A stretch of DNA of 64,000 nt, taken from NCBI RefSeq assembly GCF_013327855.1, contig NZ_JABUMX010000002.1:620001-684000 (forward strand). The letters are read 5' to 3'. The stretch's first letter is position 1, and every line of letters begins with the position of its first letter. Below the pieces are notes generated by a model. It searched no databases. It saw only the letters and a program-made list of their open reading frames with translations, and was not told the origin of the DNA. The position numbers were made by a program, and so were the translations under genes. The stretch comes from Phyllobacterium pellucidum (GTDB lineage: Bacteria > Pseudomonadota > Alphaproteobacteria > Rhizobiales > Rhizobiaceae). This document shows, piece by piece, positions 9,806 to 18,366 of this stretch.

Positions 9806-9905
9806 TGCCGCCAGCAGCAGAGCCCTGTTTGTGATCGACTTCGAGCCAGGAGGAGTAATCTGGCCGATCAGCCTGCGACCGGGCGGAGTAATCGTGGCAA
9901 CTCAT
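9806..9905 (-). other. aroA: Probable original 5' end of aroA with one-base frameshift
   Basis: Translation in the aroA frame upstream of 9805 gives ITPPGRRLIGQ followed by ITPPGSKSITNRALLLAA, the missing AroA N-terminus with the PEP/S3P-binding Lys. An ATG at 9905, preceded by GGAAG at a spacing of about 9, lies one frame off. Removing one T from the TT at 9899-9900 would read Met-Ser-Ala-Thr-Ile-Thr straight into the enzyme. I therefore infer a single-base insertion at codon 2-3, or a sequencing error, rather than a late start. Confidence 0.5.
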
Positions 9906-10221
9906 TCTACGTCACTTCCGGATACAATGCGGGCCGACCGGGCAGCCACGAATCGGTGAATTTGCATATAATTTCTTTAGGCCAGTCGGCACGCACCGAC
10001 AAGCGCGATCCTGATGTCTACGTGCCCTGTTAGGCGTCATAGGCGCCTGGATTTGCGCTGAAACTGGCTTGGCGCAGCGGCGTCAACGAAACGTCGATAA
10101 AACACGGAAATGACGGCACTTGTTAAATTGCCTTTGACCGGCTGTCACACTTCCTAGCCGTGCAAGCTCAATTACTTGCCCGCTTAAATTGAATCAACTT
10201 GGCAAGTCGCTATAAGGGCGT
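9906..10221. other. Intergenic region between aroA and the btaA Pho box
   Basis: No open frame with coding character is visible on either strand, and the missing C-terminus of the GNAT protein is not found here. AGGCGCCT at about 10038 is a short palindrome of no evident role. Confidence 0.5.
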
Positions 10222-10239
10222 GCGTCACCCATTTGTTAC
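10222..10239 (+). promoter_or_regulatory. Pho box upstream of btaA
   Basis: GCGTCAC, four bases, then TTGTTAC: two direct 7-mers with an 11-bp repeat distance, matching the CTGTCAT-N4-CTGTCAT PhoB pattern with several mismatches. It lies 50 bases before the btaA start, where a PhoB site acting with the promoter would sit. btaAB is known to be phosphate-regulated in Sinorhizobium. Confidence 0.6.
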
Positions 10240-10288
10240 ATCGGGATGCTAGGCGGGCAGGAATTTCCAATAAAGGGGATTCGATTAG

Positions 10289-11545
10289 ATGCCGCTTGCT
10301 AGACAATCCAACGCACTGTCCCCGCGCAACGAGAAACTCAACAAGGCGGTCCGGCAAAACAGGCTCCTTTCGAAGGCCGGCCTTTCGGAACGCCTCTTCG
10401 CCTATGTCTTCAAGGGGCTGGTCTATCCGCAAATCTGGGAAGACCCGGAAGTGGACATGGAGGCACTGCAGATTCTGCCTGGCCACCGGATTGTCACCAT
10501 CGCCTCTGGCGGCTGCAACGCCATGTCCTATCTGACGGCCGATCCGGCCAGCGTCGAAGCCGTCGACCTCAACACCGCGCATGTCGCCTTCAACCGCCTC
10601 AAGCTTGCAGCAGTTGCCCGCCTGCCCAATTACGACGCCTTCTACCGCTTCTATGGCACGGCTGACGACAGGGCCAACCTTGCTGCCTATGAGCGTTTCA
10701 TCCAGCCGCATCTCGACGCGACGAGCCGCGCCTATTGGGAAAAGCGCATGCTTTCCGGCCGGCGTCGGATCACCATCTTCTCGCGCGACCTCTATCGGCA
10801 CGGGCTGCTCGGGCTCTTCATCGGCATGGGGCATCGAATTGCCGGGCTGTACGGCATCGACCCGCGCGATCTGCTCAAGGCATCCACCATGGAGGAGCAG
10901 CGCGCCTATTTCGATACGGCCCTCGCCCCGCTCTTCGACAAGCGCATGATCCGCTGGGCGACGAAGCGGAAGTCGTCGCTGTTCGGACTAGGCATTCCTC
11001 CGCAGCAATATGATGCGCTCGCCACCGCCGGTGACGGCAATATGGCGCAGGTGCTACGCGGCAGGCTGGAAAAGCTCGCTTGCGGCTTTCCGCTCTCGGA
11101 AAACTATTTTGCCTGGCAGGCCTTTGGCCGCGGCTACAGCGACAATGCCGAGACCGGCCCGCTGCCGCCCTACCTTTCCCGCAGCAATTTTGCCACCGTG
11201 CGCGACCGCGCCAGCCGGATGAACGTCGTCAATGCCTCCTTCACCGAATTCCTCGCGGCAAAACCCGACGCCTCGGTAGATCGCTTCATTCTTCTGGATG
11301 CGCAGGACTGGATGAACGACACCCAGCTCAATGAATTATGGGCGGAGATTACCCGCACTGCCGCGCCGGGCGCACGCGTCATTTTCCGCACGGCCGCCGA
11401 GCCTACGATCCTGCCTGGCCGCATCGCCGATACGTTGCTTAATAGCTGGGACTATCAGGAAGAACTCTCCCGCGCACTGCACGAGCGCGATCGCTCGTCG
11501 ATCTATGGCGGCTTTCATCTCTACCTTCTTAAGGACCGCGCCTGA
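10289..11545 (+). CDS. btaA: S-adenosylmethionine:diacylglycerol 3-amino-3-carboxypropyltransferase
   Basis: BtaA transfers the 3-amino-3-carboxypropyl group of SAM to diacylglycerol, the first step to the betaine lipid DGTS, which replaces phospholipids under phosphate starvation. The 418-residue length and the stretches LVYPQIWEDPEVDMEAL and IASGGCNAMSYL (a modified SAM-binding loop) near residues 47-90 match the family. AAAGGGGA lies before the ATG. The stop overlaps the btaB start by one base (TGATG), so the two are translationally coupled. The Pho box at 10222 gives the expected control. Confidence 0.93.
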   Translation: MPLARQSNALSPRNEKLNKAVRQNRLLSKAGLSERLFAYVFKGLVYPQIWEDPEVDMEALQILPGHRIVTIASGGCNAMSYLTADPASVEAVDLNTAHVAFNRLKLAAVARLPNYDAFYRFYGTADDRANLAAYERFIQPHLDATSRAYWEKRMLSGRRRITIFSRDLYRHGLLGLFIGMGHRIAGLYGIDPRDLLKASTMEEQRAYFDTALAPLFDKRMIRWATKRKSSLFGLGIPPQQYDALATAGDGNMAQVLRGRLEKLACGFPLSENYFAWQAFGRGYSDNAETGPLPPYLSRSNFATVRDRASRMNVVNASFTEFLAAKPDASVDRFILLDAQDWMNDTQLNELWAEITRTAAPGARVIFRTAAEPTILPGRIADTLLNSWDYQEELSRALHERDRSSIYGGFHLYLLKDRA

Positions 11546-12201
11546 TGTTTGCCAAGATTGAACACGGCCCGCTGATGGACCGGGTGTACCGGCATCAGCG
11601 TCACTTCTATGACGCTACCCGCAAATACTACCTGCTTGGCCGCGACCCGATGCTTGCCGGGCTCACCCCGCCAACGAGTGGCAGCATCCTGGAGATCGGC
11701 TGCGGTACGGGCCGCAACCTCGTGCTTGCCGGGCGGGCTTATCCTAAGACCTCGCTCTACGGCATTGATATTTCCAATGAAATGCTGGCAACGGCACGCA
11801 AGAAGATAGCTGCTGCAGGAATTGGTGATCGCGCGACGCTCGCCTACGCCGACGCGGCAAAGTTCGAACCTGAAGCGATCCTCGGGCGGCGCGAGTTCGA
11901 CCGGATTTTCATCTCCTATGCCGTGTCGATGATCCCGCAATGGCAGGCAGTAATGCGCGAAGCGATCAACCATCTCACGCCGGGTGGCGCGCTGCATGTT
12001 GTCGATTTCGGCGATCTGCGCGATCTGCCTGCATTCGCGCGGCGCGGGCTTTATAAATGGCTCGAATGGTACCACGTGACGCCTCGCAACGACCTGTTCG
12101 ATGTTGCAGGCGAGATTGCCCTGGCCGCCAATGCGCAGGCCGAAATCCATAGGCTTTATCGCGGCTTTGCCTGGATTTCAGTAATCCGCCGTCACGCCTG
12201 A
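11545..12201 (+). CDS. btaB: Diacylglyceryl-homoserine N-methyltransferase
   Basis: The 218-residue class I SAM methyltransferase has motif I ILEIGCGTGRNL near residue 50, followed by GIDISNEML. BtaB adds three methyl groups to diacylglycerylhomoserine to give the betaine lipid DGTS. The position directly after btaA, sharing its stop/start bases, fixes the function. It ends two bases from the convergent hydrolase gene, leaving no room for a separate terminator. Confidence 0.92.
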   Translation: MFAKIEHGPLMDRVYRHQRHFYDATRKYYLLGRDPMLAGLTPPTSGSILEIGCGTGRNLVLAGRAYPKTSLYGIDISNEMLATARKKIAAAGIGDRATLAYADAAKFEPEAILGRREFDRIFISYAVSMIPQWQAVMREAINHLTPGGALHVVDFGDLRDLPAFARRGLYKWLEWYHVTPRNDLFDVAGEIALAANAQAEIHRLYRGFAWISVIRRHA

Positions 12202-12202
12202 C

Positions 12203-13222
12203 CTACTGGCAAAGGTCGGCTTTGGGGCCGGCTGAACCTGGGCCCGCGAGGCAAAAGAGCATCGACATTTCCGCGGCCGAACGCCCGCTTTGCGGGTTCT
12301 CTTCGCCGCTATCGCCGCTTGTCGGTCGCTTCAACTCGCAATCATCGCGCAGCAGGCACATGACCGGGATCCGTGCCATGGCAACGGCAGCCCTCTGCAT
12401 GCCGGCGGGACCGGAGAAATCTCCGGCATTGCGCACGCGGTACCACTGGTGGACCCGCGAAATGCGAAAGAAGGCGCGCGGATTTGGCAGGACTGCGAGC
12501 CGCGAGCGCAAATCATTGTCGGCGAAGAGATCGACGACCTGGCCGTCATAGGGCTCGGCCAGACGTCGATTGTTGGAGACGAAGGTCGAATCGAAGGTAA
12601 CCGCCGCAGTGCACGGGAACGCTGCCGCAAGGTGGCGCGCAAGTCCACCGCCAAGCCCATGCCCGACGACGATATATTCGACCGGCAGGCCCGCCGATCC
12701 GCTTTGCGCCTCACGGCGGATACGCGAAAACTCCTTGCGCACAGTCCTGTATTGATCCCACGGATTGATCATCTGGGTAAACAAGGTGTTCTCGCTGATC
12801 AGATCCGGCAGGTTGAACGCACTGTCCTTGCCTCTGATGACGAGCATTACCGAAAGCCGCACCGGGCTGCGCTTGTAGAAAAGCTCAGCGTAGAACCCAC
12901 CCGGCCGGATGATCGGCCCGCCCTGCGGAGCCCAGCCGAATATTTCTGGTTTGAGATTGAAACGGTCTCGGTTCGATGGCGCGTAGACGTTGGAAGCGAA
13001 AGCGGCATAAATGCCGAAATAGTCGGAAATCAGCTCGTTGTCGTAATCGGGGTACCCTCTATAGTTGCGCCAGAAACTCGGTATTGCCGGACGAACGCAA
13101 CTGCCGGACTGGCTGACGGATATCGCCAGATCATCCCTGTTGATGGTAACCCACGACGCGAAAAAGGCATTGGCCAGCGCAACCAGCGCGACAAGAAAAA
13201 CCAGCAAACCAAGTTTTCTCAT
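12203..13222 (-). CDS. Exported alpha/beta-hydrolase-like protein lacking the nucleophile Ser
   Basis: The 339-residue protein begins with a signal anchor (MRKLGLLVFLVALVALANAF). Its central part resembles class 3 lipases, ending in VEYIVVGHGLGGGLARHLA. In lipases this elbow is GHSLGG; here the nucleophile position (residue 189) is Gly, so classical hydrolysis is not expected. The later TFDSTFVSN and HQWYRV stretches sit where Asp and His of the triad would be. I chose the ATG at 13222 because it opens the signal sequence; the longer frame (to 13339) has no such start. It converges on btaB. A non-enzymatic binding role or a changed mechanism is possible. Confidence 0.65.
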   Translation of the reverse strand: MRKLGLLVFLVALVALANAFFASWVTINRDDLAISVSQSGSCVRPAIPSFWRNYRGYPDYDNELISDYFGIYAAFASNVYAPSNRDRFNLKPEIFGWAPQGGPIIRPGGFYAELFYKRSPVRLSVMLVIRGKDSAFNLPDLISENTLFTQMINPWDQYRTVRKEFSRIRREAQSGSAGLPVEYIVVGHGLGGGLARHLAAAFPCTAAVTFDSTFVSNNRRLAEPYDGQVVDLFADNDLRSRLAVLPNPRAFFRISRVHQWYRVRNAGDFSGPAGMQRAAVAMARIPVMCLLRDDCELKRPTSGDSGEENPQSGRSAAEMSMLFCLAGPGSAGPKADLCQ

Positions 13223-13395
13223 CGTCCCGCCCCTCGCACCAAACGCTGTTTGCAACGAGTAACACGGCTTAAGATTCGATGCAGCATGCAAAAATATGCA
13301 ATGGGAACAGCATCGACAAGGCGCGCTCATGCTCATCATCTGTTAAGCATAATCGCGCATCTCTAGTGCATGAGCACTGATCCCGCCACGATTCG

Positions 13396-14232
13396 ATGAT
13401 GGACCGTAAATATATGAAACGACTTGCAGCAGGTTTGCTGACTGTTCTTCTGACCGGCTGCACGACCGTCGACTATGATTTTTCCGACGCCAAGCAGACA
13501 AGGCCTGTCCAGCAGATCGCCGCGCCGACCGGCAACGTAAAGGCGCCGCGCTTCGGCGACCGCGATCCGCATGACTGGACCGGGAAGACGCCCTGGCACT
13601 ATCCGATCCACGGGACGGACATATCGAAATATCAATCTACGGTTGATTGGCAGATCGTCCGGGCCAATGGCATTTCCTTCGCCTTCATCAAGGCGACCGA
13701 AGGCGGCGACCGGGTGGATGACCGCTTCGCCCAGAATTGGGCCGCGACGCGCGCAGCCGGCGTTCCGCGCGGCGCCTATCACTTCTATTATTTCTGCCGC
13801 ACGGCCAAGGACCAGGCCAAGTGGTATATCCAGCACGTCCCGAAGGACCCAAGCGCCTTGCCGCCGGTCCTCGACATGGAATGGAATGCGGCCTCGCCAA
13901 CCTGCAAGCTCCGGCCCAATGCCGCGATCGTGCGCAGCGAGATGAAGACCTTCATGGATATCGTCGAACGCTACTACGGCAAGCGTCCGATCATTTATAC
14001 GACGGTCGATTTCTTTGACGACAATGACCTGCGCCAATTCGTGGGCTATCCTTTCTGGTTGCGCTCGGTAGCCGGACATCCCGACGAGAAATACGGATCG
14101 CACCCCTGGACCTTCTGGCAGTATACCGGCACCGGCTCCATCCCCGGAATGCGCGGCGATGCGGACATCAATGTCTTTGCCGGAAGCGAAAAATCCTGGA
14201 AAGAGTGGCTGGTGCGCAACAAGGTGCAATAA
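13396..14232 (+). CDS. GH25 lysozyme-like lipoprotein
   Basis: The 278-residue protein has a lipoprotein signal with VLLTGC, Cys22 being the acylation site, and a GH25 domain from about residue 70. GTDISKYQ (Asp75), KATEGG at 100-104 and VLDMEW (Asp160, Glu162) provide the catalytic acidic set of GH25 muramidases. The tail (WTFWQYTGTG...DADINVF) is the usual final strand. It hydrolyses the MurNAc-GlcNAc bond, probably from the outer-membrane side of the periplasm. An internal ATG at 13414 is an equally good start for the signal. Next comes another murein lyase gene in the same direction. Confidence 0.87.
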   Translation: MMDRKYMKRLAAGLLTVLLTGCTTVDYDFSDAKQTRPVQQIAAPTGNVKAPRFGDRDPHDWTGKTPWHYPIHGTDISKYQSTVDWQIVRANGISFAFIKATEGGDRVDDRFAQNWAATRAAGVPRGAYHFYYFCRTAKDQAKWYIQHVPKDPSALPPVLDMEWNAASPTCKLRPNAAIVRSEMKTFMDIVERYYGKRPIIYTTVDFFDDNDLRQFVGYPFWLRSVAGHPDEKYGSHPWTFWQYTGTGSIPGMRGDADINVFAGSEKSWKEWLVRNKVQ

Positions 14233-14346
14233 AGGGCAAGGCCCCCGCCCTGTTTCGCGATTCTTTGACTTCACCTCAACTGCATATTCGTGCATTAGCA
14301 GGGCATCTGCGCGCTTGGGCGTGCCCGTTAGAACGAGATTTCCCTG

Positions 14347-15564
14347 ATGAACAGACTTTCGACTGCCCTTGCCGCTGCCGGCCTTCTTCTGACATCGAGC
14401 GCGTCCTATGCTCTGGATCAGGTAGCGCCTGCGCAGACACCGGCTGAAAAGCCTGCTTGCGGCGGCGAACTCGAACCCTGGTTCAACGGCCTTATTGCCG
14501 AAGCCCGCAGTGCCGGCGTCGGGGAACGTGGGCTGAACGAGCTGTTGAAGGCTTCGCTCGATGACAAGGTCCTGGAGCGCGATCGCGCACAGGGTGTCTT
14601 CAGCCAGACATTCCTGACCTTCTCCTCGCGCATGGTCTCCGATTACCGGTTGAAGCAGGGCGCAGCCAACCTCAAGAAATATGCCTCGACCTTCGCCGAA
14701 GCCGAGCAGGAATATGGCGTGCCCGGTCCGGTCATCGCCGCATTCTGGGGTCTCGAGACGGATTTCGGGGCAGTCCAGGGCGATTTCGACACACTGAATG
14801 CACTGCTTACGCTCTCATTCGATTGCCGCAGGCCCGAGCTCTTCCGGCCGCAATTGATTGCGCTGTTGAAGCTCTTCGACAACGGCGTCGTCGATGCCAA
14901 GACGACCGGCGCCTGGGCCGGCGAAATCGGGCAGATGCAAATGCTCCCCACCGACTATCTGGAACGCGGCGTCGATGGCGACGACGACGGCAAGGTCGAT
15001 CTGAAGCATAGTGCGCCGGACGCGATCATGACCGCGGCCCGCGTCCTGCGCGATCTCGGCTGGAAGCGCGGTGAACCCTGGCTCGAAGAGGTCAAGCTTA
15101 CCAAGGATCTGCCCTGGGAAAACGCCATCCGCACCAACCGGCTGCCGCATTCCAAATGGTCGGAGTGGGGCGTGACCGGCATGAATGGTCCTCTCGGGCC
15201 GGATGATGGCGATGCTTCCCTTTTGCTGCCGATGGGCCGCAAGGGACCAGCATTCCTTTCCTATTCCAATTTCGACGTGTTCGTCGAATGGAACAAATCC
15301 ATCATCTACGCGACCACGGCGGCCTATTTCGCCACGCGCCTGGCGGGAGCCGGACCGCTGCAGGCGACGACACCTGAAGTCGGGCTCAACCCCGACCAGA
15401 TGAAGGAACTGCAGAACAAGCTTGCGGCGCGCGGCCACGACATGGGGCCGAAGATCGACGGCGTCTTTGGCATCCTGACGCGCGATGCGGTGAGAGATGA
15501 GCAGATCCGCCTCGGCATGCCCGCGGATTCCTGGCCGACGCCGGAATTGCTCGGCAAGCTCTAA
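14347..15564 (+). CDS. Lytic murein transglycosylase, MltB family with PG-binding domain
   Basis: The 405-residue protein has a signal peptide (1-23), the SLT_2/MltB catalytic domain (about 40-335) with Glu137 in FWGLETDFG and GEIGQMQMLPTDYL near 195, then a PG_binding_1 repeat (about 345-405) containing LQNKLAARGHDMGPKIDGVFG. It cleaves glycan strands with formation of 1,6-anhydroMurNAc. No lipobox is present, unlike E. coli MltB, so it is likely soluble in the periplasm. It ends ten bases from the convergent decarboxylase gene. Confidence 0.9.
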   Translation: MNRLSTALAAAGLLLTSSASYALDQVAPAQTPAEKPACGGELEPWFNGLIAEARSAGVGERGLNELLKASLDDKVLERDRAQGVFSQTFLTFSSRMVSDYRLKQGAANLKKYASTFAEAEQEYGVPGPVIAAFWGLETDFGAVQGDFDTLNALLTLSFDCRRPELFRPQLIALLKLFDNGVVDAKTTGAWAGEIGQMQMLPTDYLERGVDGDDDGKVDLKHSAPDAIMTAARVLRDLGWKRGEPWLEEVKLTKDLPWENAIRTNRLPHSKWSEWGVTGMNGPLGPDDGDASLLLPMGRKGPAFLSYSNFDVFVEWNKSIIYATTAAYFATRLAGAGPLQATTPEVGLNPDQMKELQNKLAARGHDMGPKIDGVFGILTRDAVRDEQIRLGMPADSWPTPELLGKL

Positions 15565-15574
15565 AAACGAAGCG

Positions 15575-16819
15575 CTATTGCGGCGGAGCCATCGTTTCGA
15601 GGGATGCGAAGCCTTCCGGCTCGCTGCCTTCATCGAAAGCCGTACCGACTTCGACAAACGTGTCCGGATAAAATCCGTTGAAGCGCGTGCGAAGCGATAG
15701 GGAATAGGCGCCGATATGGCCGATCTCGATCCAGTCGCCCGTTTCGACGGTTGCCGGCAACCAGAATGGCCGCGACAGGATATCGACGGAATCGCACGTA
15801 GCACCGCAGACGCGGAACGGTACGATCTCCTCCACATCCCCGTGCCGCAGCTTCTTGGCAGGATCGGGGATGAAGCGCGCCGGCAGCGTGATCTTGCCCG
15901 TCCATGAATCCGACAGCGATGCCCAGATACCGTCATTGATATAGAGGCGCCTGCCCTTGCGCAGGAGCACCCGCACGATGAGCGAGAAGGCGCGAGCGAC
16001 AATGACACGGCCGGGTTCGGCCACAAGCGGCAGATCGCCAAAGCCGTATTCCTTGATGTCGCCGCGCAGGCGCGACATCAGTTGCCCGAGCGAGGGCATT
16101 TCCACATGCTTGCGCTTCGGATCGTTGCCATATTCGGCCGGAAAGCCGCCGCCAATATCTAGCCCCGCGAGTGGTACGCCGGCGCGATTGCGCACCCAGT
16201 CGGCGGAGCGCAACGCATTCTCATAGGTATCGGGATCCTCGATCTGGCTGCCGACGTGAAAACACAAGCCGACCTTGTAGCCAATTTTGTCCGAGCGCTG
16301 CAGGAGTTCGATGGCATGTGCCGGCGCCGCGCCGAACTTCTTCGAGAGTTCATAGGCGGCATGGCCCTTGGTTTGCAGACGAACATAAAGCGTAATACTG
16401 GCCGGATCGATATCGAGCGCGCGGACGATGCGCGTGATCTTGGCGATCTCGTCCTCATGATCGACGGCAAGGACGCGGATGCCATAGGTTTCGAGAGCAA
16501 GGCGAATGTCAGATTGCGCCTTGATCGGATGCATGTAGAGCATCTGCGCATTCGGGGCGACCTTGCGAACGGCCGCGAATTCGCCGGGGGAAGCCACATC
16601 GAATGTGCTGACGCCATTGCGCGCCAGCGTATCGAGAACGAGATCTTCGCCATTTGTCTTCACCGCATAGGCTGTCTCGCCCGGGAACATTTTCATGAAC
16701 CGGTCCGCATCCTTGATGAGGACATGGGGACGAAAGCAGTAGACGGGTTGATCGGGCCGTAAGGTAAGCGCTGCTTCACGGGCCGAGGCGAATCGTTGCA
16801 TCTTGTCGTTCTGCGTCAT
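15575..16819 (-). CDS. Fold-type III PLP decarboxylase (ornithine/lysine type)
   Basis: At 414 residues it has the alanine-racemase-fold barrel: AYAVKTNG with Lys54 holding PLP, CFHVGSQ near 193, GLDIGGGFP near 222 and VAEPGR near 268 (phosphate binding). The C-terminal active-site motif VCGATCDSVD, contributed across the dimer interface, matches the CxPTCDSxD pattern of eukaryotic-type ornithine decarboxylases. It likely makes putrescine or cadaverine; substrate choice between ornithine and lysine cannot be read from sequence here, and carboxynorspermidine or arginine decarboxylase is less likely. It is divergent from the EamA transporter, which may export a related metabolite. Confidence 0.82.
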   Translation of the reverse strand: MTQNDKMQRFASAREAALTLRPDQPVYCFRPHVLIKDADRFMKMFPGETAYAVKTNGEDLVLDTLARNGVSTFDVASPGEFAAVRKVAPNAQMLYMHPIKAQSDIRLALETYGIRVLAVDHEDEIAKITRIVRALDIDPASITLYVRLQTKGHAAYELSKKFGAAPAHAIELLQRSDKIGYKVGLCFHVGSQIEDPDTYENALRSADWVRNRAGVPLAGLDIGGGFPAEYGNDPKRKHVEMPSLGQLMSRLRGDIKEYGFGDLPLVAEPGRVIVARAFSLIVRVLLRKGRRLYINDGIWASLSDSWTGKITLPARFIPDPAKKLRHGDVEEIVPFRVCGATCDSVDILSRPFWLPATVETGDWIEIGHIGAYSLSLRTRFNGFYPDTFVEVGTAFDEGSEPEGFASLETMAPPQ

Positions 16820-16945
16820 ACGAAACTCTTAGCAAGCGAACGTGACGGACGAAAGTCGCTTCTTGTCCGGCAGGAATCGGGTGGCCTTGATCCTGTTTTG
16901 CCGTGAATGTGGAACGCCGGGCAGGCTTCTGGAGGAATTGAAACC

Positions 16946-17872
16946 TTGTCATCCCAAACCATCGCACCAAGACCCCTTGCCATGACAGGCTTCGCCTGGG
17001 CGCAATTGTTTCTTCTCGGCGCTATCTGGGGCGGCTCGTTTTTCTTCGCCCGCATCGCAGTTCAGGTCGTCCCGCCGCTTACCCTTGTGCTCTTTCGCGT
17101 CGCCATAGCCGCCCTTGCTCTTCATCTCTATTTGCTTGCACGCGGCATCAATTTCTGGAGCTACCGGCAACACGCGCTCAAATTTGCCGGGCTCGGCCTG
17201 CTGATGAACGTCATACCGTTTTCATTGTTGTTCATCGGCCAGACGGCCCTTGGCGCTGGAGTGGAGGCCATCCTCAACGCAACGACTCCGATCTGGACTG
17301 TCGTTGTTGCCGCATTTCTGACCGTCGATGAAAAGGTCACCGTCAACAAGATAGCCGGCATCCTGCTCGGCATTGCCGGCATCGTTACTCTCATTGGTCC
17401 AGGGGCGCTGACCGGGTTGGGCGGACCGCTATGGGCGGAAATGCTGGTGATCGCGGCAACGCTGTCCTACGCCTTTGCCGGCATCCTCGCCAAGCGCTTC
17501 AAAGGCGTCCCGCCAACCGTCACCTCCACTGGCCAGATGACCGCGGCGACGTTGATCATGATACCTATTGTCCTGTTCTGGGACGGCGTCCCGCAGGTCG
17601 CTACGATCGATGGCGGAGTTTGGGCCGCGATCCTCGGCCTTGGTCTCCTGTCCACTGCCTGTGCCTATATCCTTTATTTTTCCATCGTGCAGACGGCAGG
17701 CGCGACGAACGCTTCGCTCGTGACGCTGATCGTCCCCGTCAGCGCCATCCTGCTTGGAACAATTTTTCTTGGCGAACGGCTGGCCGCGCATGATTTTCTC
17801 GGGATGGGGCTCATCGCGCTCGGCCTGTTGACTATCGACGGCCGCCTGATAACCGCAATGCGAAAACGGTAA
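16946..17872 (+). CDS. EamA/DMT-family membrane exporter
   Basis: The 308-residue protein carries ten hydrophobic segments in two EamA repeats, each with the typical GAIWGGSFFFAR-like first helix and a short basic end. Members export amino acids or other small metabolites; this substrate is unknown. The start was set at TTG 16946 because GGAGGA at 16931-16936 is ideally spaced (9 bases) and no site precedes the alternatives at 16907 or the ATG at 16982. It is divergent from the decarboxylase gene with about 125 bases between the two start codons, so common control is plausible. Confidence 0.85.
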   Translation: MSSQTIAPRPLAMTGFAWAQLFLLGAIWGGSFFFARIAVQVVPPLTLVLFRVAIAALALHLYLLARGINFWSYRQHALKFAGLGLLMNVIPFSLLFIGQTALGAGVEAILNATTPIWTVVVAAFLTVDEKVTVNKIAGILLGIAGIVTLIGPGALTGLGGPLWAEMLVIAATLSYAFAGILAKRFKGVPPTVTSTGQMTAATLIMIPIVLFWDGVPQVATIDGGVWAAILGLGLLSTACAYILYFSIVQTAGATNASLVTLIVPVSAILLGTIFLGERLAAHDFLGMGLIALGLLTIDGRLITAMRKR

Positions 17873-18174
17873 AAAACCTAAAGTTTTCAATAAAGCGACA
17901 TATCCACGAACGGCCAATTATGGCTCAATTGTGGCTGAAACGGGCCTCGGCGCCCTTTAGTGGCAAAAATGCTGCAGTGCAAATATATGCCTCATTTCGG
18001 AACATTTTATCGTGATCTCGAAATTTTTTTGCCCTGTCAAATGTGTTTCATTTCAGAAACTTAGGTTTATCAGGCAAAAATTTTCTCTCCCCGGCGTCAT
18101 GAGACCGTAATATTTGGGCTTTTTCTGTGGCAAATTTGCGCTATGCTAAATCGGTTAACTGCAGGAGACAAACG
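17873..18174. other. AT-richer intergenic region before a small ORF
   Basis: About 300 bases with several T/A runs and no coding frame. The last 50 bases hold the likely promoter of the small gene that follows (a CTATGCT -10-like element at about 18150). TGTGGCAAATTTGC at 18127 and GTGGCAAAAATGC at 17960 are similar to each other; their meaning is unknown. Confidence 0.45.
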
Positions 18175-18261
18175 ATGGGACTAACTCGATCGATGAATGT
18201 CCTTATGATCTGTGCAGCGTTCGCATTTATCGGTGCAATGGTCGTAGGACTCATCCCCTGA
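18175..18261 (+). CDS. 28-residue single-span membrane peptide
   Basis: ATG GGA CTA ... CCC TGA encodes MGLTRSMNVLMICAAF followed by AFIGAMVVGLIP: a short basic N-terminus and one hydrophobic helix of about 20 residues ending in Pro. GGAG lies 9 bases before the ATG and a -10-like element is positioned upstream, so it has the parts of a real gene. A terminator-like hairpin follows at 18320. It is unlike any domain I can name; small membrane proteins of this kind often modulate larger complexes or respond to stress. Confidence 0.55.
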   Translation: MGLTRSMNVLMICAAFAFIGAMVVGLIP

Positions 18262-18319
18262 GTAAATATAAGAGCGCTACGTAGATGGTCTCTGACCGTT
18301 AAGTAGGTGAAACATGGAG

Positions 18320-18344
18320 CGGCCCGATCATGGCAGTCGGGCCG
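18320..18344 (+). terminator. Terminator-like hairpin between small ORF and metF
   Basis: CGGCCCGA pairs perfectly with TCGGGCCG around a 9-base loop and is followed by TTTCCC on the plus strand. The stem could stop both the small plus-strand gene and metF on the minus strand. The T-run is weak. Confidence 0.6.
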
Positions 18345-18366
18345 TTTCCCATTTCAGAGGCGGGTC

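Noticed and set aside
16820-16945. Possible speF-type ornithine-sensing leader before the decarboxylase gene
   Set aside because: The gap to the divergent transporter gene is far too short for that RNA, and no matching structure is visible.
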